Assembly: GCF_005747095.1 (NCBI RefSeq)
Contig: NZ_SWLG01000003.1
Location: 62,001 to 126,000, forward strand
Direction of reading: 5' to 3'
Length of the DNA stretch: 64,000 nucleotides
DNA from: Exobacillus caeni
Lineage (GTDB): Bacteria > Bacillota > Bacilli > Bacillales > Guptibacillaceae
Made by a program: the position numbers and the translations under genes. Positions within the stretch are counted from its first letter, which is position 1. The number at the start of each line of letters is the position of its first letter. Of this stretch, positions 56,401 through 62,620 are shown in pieces. Below the pieces are notes generated by a model. It saw only the letters and a list, made by a program, of their open reading frames with translations, did not search any database and was not told the origin of the DNA.

Positions 56401-56489
56401 GCGGAATAAATCCCGCCAACAATCACCATAATCATACCAATGATAATAACCCCAGCGTTCTTCAGCGAAAACTTAACCCATGAATTCAT
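53454..56489 (-). CDS. RND efflux pump (AcrB/SwrC family)
   Basis: I chose the start at MNSWVKFSLKNAGVIIIGM; the longer frame would read through a repeat element. The product has 1011 residues, with TM1, a porter domain (PNVDIPYMYVEVAYPGATPE), TM block (LAGIAVAVGRVIDDSIVVIENVYRR), second porter domain and second TM block ending KILYAMREF. The central IDDSIVV retains one Asp pair of the proton relay. It resembles SwrC/YerP of Bacillus, which exports surfactin-like lipopeptides. Neither a membrane fusion protein nor a TetR repressor gene is adjacent. A family A repeat and a CAAACGTTTG palindrome lie upstream. Confidence 0.9.
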   Translation of the reverse strand: MNSWVKFSLKNAGVIIIGMIMVIVGGIYSASSMKMEEMPNVDIPYMYVEVAYPGATPEQSLEDVGKPLEQGLSSLDQLNNLYIEAHNNYAFAIMEFDMKKSMEEAEKDVNSKLAAIDLPEGAEKPEVFKDGPSAAPIYSFAVSGDEQQSNLQQYVNEEIKPLFSSIEGIASVDVRGSSEKKLFIKLDPEKLQEKNLTMDTIKQTLMANNISIPAGEITLNEKTMNIEASHQIQSVEQLKDTNISAMSSQGKLQTVKLSEIADISYEVGNEKVLTRYNDKPAVLVEVKAQPGSNAVNIVKEIKSELDNFPLNSDYELSNLYDSSVQVKKSVDSMLREVLLGTLFAVIVTFAFLRNIRSTLVAVLSIPLSIFASLMTMQWLGYSLNMMTLAGIAVAVGRVIDDSIVVIENVYRRTLTSKIRNSNLILEATKEVGNAITSSTLTTMAVFLPLSFVPGIVGKFFAPFGITVVIALAFSLIVAVTVVPLLAKLFFPGIKHHEAKENFLQRSYRTLLSWSLNHKIVIMLLALLVFGGSLALIPAIPKNFLPSEKAVSYQLSTSMPVGTSVEKANNTAKKIESILKDENEVKDYRTIVTGENVSFQITLDEEATKEAVKDFEKSIEDQTTELGKGIESALTPIGVTGTGGFMVVVNGGKGELEKGANQIVKEVEKVDGLTNIQTNLTAVKPQLSLDIDDQKAAEKGLTPAMVAAQVRELIAGNSIMEVAIDDRTTEVNLGLKVDDLDSISEIEKQEIATPTGEKIKLSDVATLTEEPGPTAINRLNQKEYVQITARMTSDNQSGIQADVEKRLSKLDLPEGVTYSFEGSAKAMNEGFRNMLIAMAVAVALVFIVMMIAFGELIAPLAILFSLPFIFTGGLLGLYITNGTLGMPALVGFLMLIGIVVTNAIVLVDRILQNQKEGMRISEAIIEAGSTRIRPILMTALATIGALTPLALSSDGGIISKALAIVVISGLLTSTLLTLVIVPVAYKILYAMREFSRRKGKKREEKLQIEKSA

Positions 56490-56533
56490 AATTGCTCTTC
56501 GACTCCTTATAATTGATGTTGGTGCCATCATGT

Positions 56534-56583
56534 GGTGCCAGGCACCATAAATGGACAGTTGTCTTTTTGCGGTGCCTGGCACC
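56534..56583 (+). repeat. REP-like element family A, copy 4
   Basis: GGTGCCAGGCACC and GGTGCCTGGCACC are intact, but the right half of the central TGTCCA palindrome has drifted to TGTCTT. It lies in the leader of the RND gene, 45 bases before its start. Confidence 0.85.
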
Positions 56584-56683
56584 GAACCTATGTAGAGTAT
56601 AATCGGATTTAGGAAGTTTGAAACCGAGCTGAGGTCTTGTTTTGATTAGGCCTTAAGGCTTAGGTGTTTTTAGGTCCTTTAAG

Positions 56684-56703
56684 TTAAACAAACGTTTGTT
56701 TAA
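56684..56703 (-). promoter_or_regulatory. 20-bp palindrome TTAAACAAACGTTTGTTTAA in RND/PRPP-synthetase gap
   Basis: It is identical over 20 bases to the site at 14977. It lies about 195 bases from the RND start and 190 from the PRPP-synthetase start, in a 404-base divergent gap. A TetR-type operator is possible. Confidence 0.5.
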
Positions 56704-56790
56704 GCTGGTAAACTTGGCGATCTTCAAAAACCAACCTTATGATTACTTGTGAAAACGAGCAGTAAGGACAGTTGTCCATATATTGTTTGC

Positions 56791-56819
56791 TGTTAAAATT
56801 CTTTTTCAGGCAGTATAAT
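56791..56819 (+). promoter_or_regulatory. SigA-like promoter for PRPP synthetase paralogue
   Basis: A consensus -10 TATAAT with a weak -35 (TGTTAA) at 17-base spacing; the start codon is 75 bases downstream. Confidence 0.5.
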
Positions 56820-56893
56820 GTTAGTAGAGGAAGTGTTCTGGAAGAGGATAGAAAACAAAAAAAATTCTTGAATATTTTTAAGGGGAGGAAGAG

Positions 56894-57841
56894 ATGGGAA
56901 ACTTCGATTCTAAAGTAAGGGTTTTTACACTGAACTCCAATCCAGAATTGACAGAAGAGATCGTATCTTATCTGGGATTAGAGATGGGGGACAGTTCGGT
57001 CAAGCGGTTCAGCGATGGGGAAGTTCATTTGAATATTGAGGAAAGCGTTCGAGGATATGATACGTATTTGGTTCAGTCTCTGGGCCGTAACGGCAATGAA
57101 TACATAATGGAGCTCCTAATCATGATCGATGCGATGATCAGGGCTTCGGCAAAAACAATAAATGTTGTGCTTCCGTATTATGGGTATGCTCGTCAGGATC
57201 GGAAAAAGGGAGCGAGACAGCCTATTACTGCTAAACTTATTGCGAATTTGCTTGAGGAAGCTGGCGCAACGAGAGTGATTACGGTCGACCTTCATGCTGC
57301 CCAGATCGAAGGCTTCTTTAACATACCGGTGGACCAGTTGACAGGAATTCCGATTCTGGCAGATTATATCGCAGAAAAAGCCCTTGATGATGTTGTTGTA
57401 GTCGCGCCGGATAACAGCAGCGTGCTCAGGGCAAGGAAGTTAGCAAACCGTCTCAACATGCCGATAGCCTTCATCGACAGGCGCAGCTATGAGATTCATG
57501 ACCCAGAGAAACTTAGTATCATTGGAAATGTAGAAGGAAAGACTGCGGTTATCATCGATGATATGGTCGATACGGCAATCAATGTAGTGTTGACTGCTGA
57601 TGTTTTGAAAGCTCATGGGGCAAAGGATATATATGCATGCTTTACCCATGCCGTTCTATCGGATGGGGCGGTCAACCGGATAACAGAATCGATCATAAAA
57701 GAAGTAGTAGTAACCAACACTATTCCACTCTTAGAGGAAATGAAGACAGAGAAGATGACTGTACTTTCCATTGCTCCTATGCTAGGGGAAGCCATTAAAA
57801 GAGTGCAGAACCAGCAATCGATAAGCCGTATGCTTGATTAA
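56894..57841 (+). CDS. Divergent PRPP synthetase paralogue
   Basis: This 315-residue protein has the full length and fold of ribose-phosphate pyrophosphokinase: RFSDGEVHLNIEESVRG, MELLIMIDAM, VDLHAAQIEGFF and RARKLA. Several catalytic elements differ from the housekeeping enzyme. The PRPP loop is DDMVDTAINV (222-231) in place of DDxxDTAGT. The flexible catalytic loop is DRRSYEIHDP instead of DKRRPRPN, losing its Lys. PDNSSV replaces PDHGGV. The expected neighbours gcaD and ctc are absent. It may have low or altered activity, or act as a regulatory partner of the main Prs. RBS AGGGGAGG precedes the ATG. Confidence 0.85.
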   Translation: MGNFDSKVRVFTLNSNPELTEEIVSYLGLEMGDSSVKRFSDGEVHLNIEESVRGYDTYLVQSLGRNGNEYIMELLIMIDAMIRASAKTINVVLPYYGYARQDRKKGARQPITAKLIANLLEEAGATRVITVDLHAAQIEGFFNIPVDQLTGIPILADYIAEKALDDVVVVAPDNSSVLRARKLANRLNMPIAFIDRRSYEIHDPEKLSIIGNVEGKTAVIIDDMVDTAINVVLTADVLKAHGAKDIYACFTHAVLSDGAVNRITESIIKEVVVTNTIPLLEEMKTEKMTVLSIAPMLGEAIKRVQNQQSISRMLD

Positions 57842-57855
57842 AAATTCGACCAAAA

Positions 57856-57905
57856 AGGGACTGGCTATAAAGGAAATATTCCTTCAGCCAGTCCCTCAAT
57901 TATTT
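57856..57905 (+). terminator. Terminator after PRPP synthetase paralogue
   Basis: AGGGACTGGCT and AGCCAGTCCCT with an inner AAGG/CCTT stem, followed by CAATTATTTTTG. Confidence 0.75.
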
Positions 57906-57908
57906 TTG

Positions 57909-58055
57909 TTACATAAGATCATGTATAGTGTCTTCTACATAGAACCAATGATAATATTCAACTTCGTCATCAGACATTCTCATTACATCTTCTCTTTTCA
58001 AAGTGGAGCTTTTGCACAAACGTTCGACCATTTTGCTTCGTACGATTTGGCTCAT
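57909..58055 (-). CDS. Small protein, 48 residues (BH0509-like)
   Basis: GGAGGGG lies about 8 bases before the ATG. The product runs MSQIVRSKMVERLCKSSTLK, then REDVMRMSDDEVEYYHWFYV, ending EDTIHDLM. The arrangement of a basic helix, then a conserved MSDDEVE-like turn, then an aromatic-acidic helix is like the short BH0509-type proteins of Bacillus. Function is unknown. A palindrome about 80-120 bases upstream may regulate it. Confidence 0.6.
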   Translation of the reverse strand: MSQIVRSKMVERLCKSSTLKREDVMRMSDDEVEYYHWFYVEDTIHDLM

Positions 58056-58130
58056 TATTCTTTCCCCTCCAAATATTTCTCAGTGTGTTTATATGTGTTG
58101 TAACCGCTTTCTCTTTGTTGTAAACCATTA

Positions 58131-58173
58131 TATATCTCAAAATGAGATTAAACAAATATCGTTTTGAGATATA
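58131..58173 (-). promoter_or_regulatory. Inverted repeat upstream of the 48-residue gene
   Basis: TATATCTCAAAA and its exact complement are spaced by 19 bases; the left arm is also part of a short ATCTCAAAATGAGAT palindrome. It is a possible operator; the binding protein is unknown. Confidence 0.4.
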
Positions 58174-58279
58174 TTTTGAAATAATGATGCTGCTATTGGA
58201 TAATTACTTTTGTTTTTAGTAAGAGCCCCTTCAAAACAGAATAACCTTTACATTTTTTGTGATGTTTTCTAAAAAAGAA

Positions 58280-58306
58280 AAGGATACCCTTCGGAAAGGT
58301 ATCCTT
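58280..58306 (-). terminator. Terminator of LtaS-type sulfatase gene
   Basis: AAGGATACC and GGTATCCTT close a 9-base loop. On the minus strand TTTTCTTTTTTAG follows. Confidence 0.85.
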
Positions 58307-58314
58307 AAGTACTT

Positions 58315-60177
58315 TTACTGTCTAGAAGGAAGTTGCTGCATGTAAGAATCTGCTAAATCTATTATTTCTATTATATTTTCTTTGTTTTCTTCTAATCTTT
58401 TCTCTGGATATTCCCCAGAAGGGACTTGCTCCTTTGTATCTAGGTTATAAAGGGGTTTTTTAGTTGCTGCTGTATCATTCACATAAAGATAATCATCACT
58501 AATGTACGATCCGGTAGGCAGGTAATATCGCATTCCTAGTAAATTTTGATTGTGATTTAAAAGGTCCTGGCCAAAATGAAGATAATCTTCAAGGGAAATC
58601 CCCATTAAGTTGGTAAGAGTTGGCATAATATCTATCTGACCTCCTACTTGGTCAATAATCTTTTCATTTTCTCCAGGAACTCTAATAAGAAGTGGAATGT
58701 TAAAACGATCTACCAAATCATACTGATGCCCAAGCAATTCATTAATTAGCTTTTTGTCTTTGTCAGTTCCTGCTTTCATGTGAAGACCAGAATGATCTCC
58801 ATATACTGCTAATATGGAGTTTTCTAATAATCCTTCATTTTTAAGCCCTTCGATAAACTTACCTAGAGCAAAATCTGCATAGTTCGCAGAGGTGAGGTAA
58901 TTGCCAACCAGGGTATTGTCAAATTTTTCGGGAAGATTAATTTTGATTTTATCTTCAGGTAACTCGAAAGGAGTATGACTTGACAAAGATAGCACATGAG
59001 CATAGAAATTCTTTTGTTCTTTGCTTATATTTGTTAAAGCTTCCAGTGTTTTTTCGTAAAATATTTCATCGGAGGATCCCATGCCAATTAAGTCTTCTTT
59101 TCCGTAATATTCGCTATCATAGTAATCCTGAAAACCAAGGGCTGGATAGAGCTTAATCCTATTCCAGTAACTTACATCATCTGCATGAAAGGTAGCCGTA
59201 CTATAACTTCTTTCGCTTAAAAGTCTGGGCAGGCTTGGAATTCTTTTATCAACATATACTCTTGAGGAAGGCACATTTCCTGCTGGATAAATCGATGTGT
59301 TAATTAAAAACTCTGCATCAGAAGTGTTTCCGGCTCCAATTTGTTGATAAATATCGGTGAAATAGTAACTTTCATTAACCAGTTTGTTTAAATTAGGCGT
59401 AACTTCTTTTCCATCTACTTTTAAATTGATAACAAAATCCTGGAGCGATTCGAGCTGGACAATTATAAGGTTTTTATCTTCAGCGATGCCGAATTTTTCA
59501 CGCTGGTTTTTAGGTACCATTTCAATTCCTTTAAGATCATAGATTTTTCTATTAGAAATGCCCTGATTCGATGTAGCCATTGCCGGCTTAGCTTTATCCT
59601 TATACACTTGCATGGATTCAAAAGTTATAATCCCGTTGGACTGGGCAAAACCGATTGGGTCCAGCAAGCGGTTATCTTTACTGACAATAAAGTTACCTAT
59701 AATTAAAGAAAGTGCCAATAAAAAAACTGGTAGAATAGCTTTGCGGTTTGTTATCCACATACTATGTTGCTTTCTGAATACAAAATATAAGATAGGTATG
59801 ATAACAAAGTCGATAAAAAATACAAAATAAGTGGGGCTTATCAATAGCAGGACACTTTCAGAAATAGAGCCGACCTGATTTGATTGCTGAAGATCATAAT
59901 AACTTGGCAATGTGCCAAAGTAATCGACATAAAGGACAAAAACGAAACTAAATATTGAAAACAATAAGTCAATCGAGTAATAAAAAACCCATTTTCCCTT
60001 TTTAAAGTAAATTTCTATAAAAGCAAAAAGAAAGAGGAAATATGCTGACTCATACAAGATACCAGATTGCAGAGTTATAGTATCAAAAATAAAAAAGTAG
60101 AGTAAATAAATTTTCAAAAAGATAGAGATAGTGAAAATTATAAATGGAAAACTAAATACTTTTTTTGAAAACTTCAA
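58315..60177 (-). CDS. LTA synthase family membrane sulfatase (LtaS/YqgS-like)
   Basis: A TTG start 9 bases after AGGAGG gives 620 residues. Five N-terminal TM segments (about 8-170) precede an extracellular sulfatase domain. The metal-binding and nucleophile region is IIVQLESLQDF and GAGNTSDAEFLINTSIYP (Thr nucleophile), with later motifs TFHADDVSYWNR, SLSSHTPFELP and YGDHSGLHM. Family enzymes transfer glycerol phosphate from phosphatidylglycerol to build or prime lipoteichoic acid. The stretch of 303 bases upstream to galE holds only its promoter region. Confidence 0.9.
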   Translation of the reverse strand: MKFSKKVFSFPFIIFTISIFLKIYLLYFFIFDTITLQSGILYESAYFLFLFAFIEIYFKKGKWVFYYSIDLLFSIFSFVFVLYVDYFGTLPSYYDLQQSNQVGSISESVLLLISPTYFVFFIDFVIIPILYFVFRKQHSMWITNRKAILPVFLLALSLIIGNFIVSKDNRLLDPIGFAQSNGIITFESMQVYKDKAKPAMATSNQGISNRKIYDLKGIEMVPKNQREKFGIAEDKNLIIVQLESLQDFVINLKVDGKEVTPNLNKLVNESYYFTDIYQQIGAGNTSDAEFLINTSIYPAGNVPSSRVYVDKRIPSLPRLLSERSYSTATFHADDVSYWNRIKLYPALGFQDYYDSEYYGKEDLIGMGSSDEIFYEKTLEALTNISKEQKNFYAHVLSLSSHTPFELPEDKIKINLPEKFDNTLVGNYLTSANYADFALGKFIEGLKNEGLLENSILAVYGDHSGLHMKAGTDKDKKLINELLGHQYDLVDRFNIPLLIRVPGENEKIIDQVGGQIDIMPTLTNLMGISLEDYLHFGQDLLNHNQNLLGMRYYLPTGSYISDDYLYVNDTAATKKPLYNLDTKEQVPSGEYPEKRLEENKENIIEIIDLADSYMQQLPSRQ

Positions 60178-60211
60178 AGGAAAATACCTCCTGACGACTA
60201 TTCAGTTCCTA

Positions 60212-60239
60212 ATTTTACCATAAAAGGAATTTATGTAAA
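60212..60239 (-). promoter_or_regulatory. SigA-like promoter for the sulfatase gene
   Basis: On the minus strand TTTACA and TAAAAT are spaced by 16 bases, 35 bases before the start codon. The rest of the 60178-60481 gap is AT-rich with a short tandem TTAATTGT repeat and no other clear feature. Confidence 0.45.
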
Positions 60240-60481
60240 TTAATTGTAAATTAATTGTTAATAGTTTGTTTCCACGAAATTTATCTGAATAACCATTTAA
60301 GCCTAAAATTATGGAGTAATATATATCTGAGGCTTGAACTTTAATTGGAAGATTTACACAAACTGTTCTGTTTTTGCTTTAACTATGGTATTTTTAAAAT
60401 GGTTCATAATATGAAACTCTTTATAAAAGATCATACATAACGTGCTTCAAAGTAAATTGGAGATGGTGGAGGTAATCGACA

Positions 60482-61495
60482 ATGGCAGTACTTGTAACAG
60501 GCGGTGCGGGATATATTGGAAGCCATACCTGTGTTGAATTGATTAATGCAGGACATGAAATCATAATTGCGGATAACTTATCAAACAGTAGTGAAGTTTC
60601 AATAGAAAGGATTAAAGAAATAACTGGTTCTGATTTTAAGTTTTATAACGTGAACTTACTTGACAGAGAAGGAATGGAAAAGGTTTTTTCTGAAAATTCT
60701 ATTGACGCAGTTATTCACTTTGCAGGATTAAAAGCAGTGGGAGAATCAGTTGAAAAACCACTTTATTATTATCAAAACAATGTCACAGGGACTCTTATTC
60801 TTTGTGAAGTCATGCAAAAATATGATGTGAAGAACATAGTGTTCAGTTCCTCTGCAACGGTTTATGGAATGTCTGAACAGGTTCCTTTGACTGAAGATCA
60901 GCCGCTTAATCCTATAAATCCATACGGCAGAACTAAGTTAATGATTGAGCAGATTTTAAATGATCTGTTCGTATCTGATAACGAATGGAGTGTAGCTTTA
61001 CTTCGATATTTCAACCCATTTGGTGCACATAAGAGTGGTAAAATCGGGGAAGATCCTAATGGTATTCCAAATAATCTGATGCCTTATGTGTCACAGGTGG
61101 CGGTTGGAAAACTTGATACACTCAAAGTTTTTGGAAATGATTATGATACTCCTGATGGAACAGGCGTAAGGGATTATATCCATGTCGTAGATCTTGCTAT
61201 GGGCCATATAAAAGCCCTGGAAAAAGTAATGGAATCTAATGGAGTTAATTCTTATAACCTTGGAACTGGAAAAGGGAATAGTGTCCTTGAAATGGTAACA
61301 GCTTTTGAAAAAGCATGTGGTAAAAAGATTCCATATGTTTTTGTTGAAAGAAGACCGGGTGATGTAGCGGAAAGCTATGCTGATGCAAGCAAGGCTAAAG
61401 CAGAACTTGGATGGGAAGCTAAAAAAGGAGTCGAAGAAATGTCAGAAGATTCCTGGAGATGGCAGTCGAATAATCCAAATGGATTCCGTGGATAG
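60482..61495 (+). CDS. galE: UDP-glucose 4-epimerase
   Basis: This 337-residue extended SDR has NAD motif GGAGYIGSH at the N-terminus, [10 protein letters not shown], catalytic Ser/Tyr/Lys in SSSATVYG and [21 protein letters not shown], and C-terminal [14 protein letters not shown]. It interconverts UDP-glucose and UDP-galactose. It stands alone here, so the role may be in cell wall or exopolysaccharide precursors as well as galactose use with the GH2 enzyme. Confidence 0.95.
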   Translation: MAVLVTGGAGYIGSHTCVELINAGHEIIIADNLSNSSEVSIERIKEITGSDFKFYNVNLLDREGMEKVFSENSIDAVIHFAGLKAVGESVEKPLYYYQNNVTGTLILCEVMQKYDVKNIVFSSSATVYGMSEQVPLTEDQPLNPINPYGRTKLMIEQILNDLFVSDNEWSVALLRYFNPFGAHKSGKIGEDPNGIPNNLMPYVSQVAVGKLDTLKVFGNDYDTPDGTGVRDYIHVVDLAMGHIKALEKVMESNGVNSYNLGTGKGNSVLEMVTAFEKACGKKIPYVFVERRPGDVAESYADASKAKAELGWEAKKGVEEMSEDSWRWQSNNPNGFRG

Positions 61496-61506
61496 GTGAT
61501 GGTAAG

Positions 61507-61538
61507 AAAGTGCAGTTAAAAAAGCTGCACTTTTTTGT
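61507..61538 (+). terminator. Terminator after galE
   Basis: AAAGTGCAG and CTGCACTTT with a 9-base A-rich loop, followed by TTTTGTTT. Confidence 0.85.
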
Positions 61539-61710
61539 TTCGTTTCATAAGTAGATTTCCCTCTAAAAATCTCAGGCCTTTTATCCGAAAATATAATAGG
61601 GGAAATTAGTCATAAATTGATTTTATGCAAATGATGGTTTTATAAAAGTCTCAACTATATGGACTTTCCCTAATTTTAAAACTAATTATATTAAGGAAGG
61701 AAAATTGAAC

Positions 61711-62469
61711 ATGGCATTATTTCTAATCTTTGTATTAATTATTACCCTGGCTTTTCTGCAAAATCCATCGGTCAAAGGCTACATTGGTGAGAAAGCTGTT
61801 ACTGTGTTGCTTAATCAATTGGGAAAAGAATATATATCCTTGCATGACGTTATGCTGCCGACAAATGAAGTAGGGAAGACTGTCCAAATTGATCATGTAG
61901 TGATTTCCAAATATGGAATTTTTGTAATCGAAACAAAAAACTTTAAAGGCTGGATATTTGGAGACGAAACCAGTAAATACTGGACACAAGTAATTTATAA
62001 AAAGAAAGAAAAGTTTTATAGTCCTATTAAGCAAAATAATGCCCATATTTCAGCTTTAAAACAGTTTATGGGAAAAGAGATATCCCCTGCGGTGTATACA
62101 TCGATTGTTTGTTTTACTTCTAAGTCAACAATTAAAAAAATGAATACTGCTACTCCTGTTATTCAAACTCCAAAATTAATAAAAACAATAAAAAGCTTTA
62201 CTCGTTTTCGGTTATCCGAAACAGAAGTAAGTGAGTTATATCAGAAGCTAACTAAGCATCAACAAAGAGTTAAAAAAGAATTTAAGCCTTTAAAAGAGAA
62301 GCATATTCGTGTTATTAAGCAGAATATGAATACAAAGGAACAACAAATAAATGAGCAAACCTGCCCAAAATGCCAGGGGGATCTGATAGAAAGAAAAGGG
62401 AAGCACGGCTGCTTTGTTGGTTGTAGTAACTATCCTAAATGTAGATTCACTTTAAGAAAGTCTGGATAA
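61711..62469 (+). CDS. NERD-domain protein with topoisomerase-type zinc finger
   Basis: The ATG 9 bases after AAGGAAGG was chosen over a closer TTG, giving 252 residues. A single N-terminal TM segment (about 1-14) is followed by a NERD nuclease-related domain: GYIGEKAVTVLLNQLG, QIDHVVISKYGIFVIETKNFKGWIFG. The C-terminal zinc finger is CPKCQGDLIERKGKHGCFVG with CSNYPKC, as in type I topoisomerases. NERD has the PD-(D/E)xK-like core (D, ExK visible). It probably acts on DNA at the membrane; its exact role is unknown. Confidence 0.88.
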   Translation: MALFLIFVLIITLAFLQNPSVKGYIGEKAVTVLLNQLGKEYISLHDVMLPTNEVGKTVQIDHVVISKYGIFVIETKNFKGWIFGDETSKYWTQVIYKKKEKFYSPIKQNNAHISALKQFMGKEISPAVYTSIVCFTSKSTIKKMNTATPVIQTPKLIKTIKSFTRFRLSETEVSELYQKLTKHQQRVKKEFKPLKEKHIRVIKQNMNTKEQQINEQTCPKCQGDLIERKGKHGCFVGCSNYPKCRFTLRKSG

Positions 62470-62588
62470 AATGTGAATGGCAATAGGAGTTCATTTTTAA
62501 AGGGCGCACTATAGGGATAATGTACGTACTGAGTAAGAATTTAAAGAACTTCATAGAAACCAAGTGTAAAATTAAATACATAAATGGA

Positions 62589-62620
62589 AAAGGCTGCTTT
62601 CCTGTTGCAAAGCAGCCTTT
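62589..62620 (-). terminator. Terminator at the 3' end of the GGDEF/HD-GYP gene
   Basis: AAAGGCTGCTTT and its exact complement close an 8-base loop and touch the stop codon. Confidence 0.75.

Noticed and set aside
56490-56582. Longer N-terminus for the RND pump
   Set aside because: The extra 31 residues are translated from a family A repeat and its flank, and the conserved protein begins at MNSWVKF.
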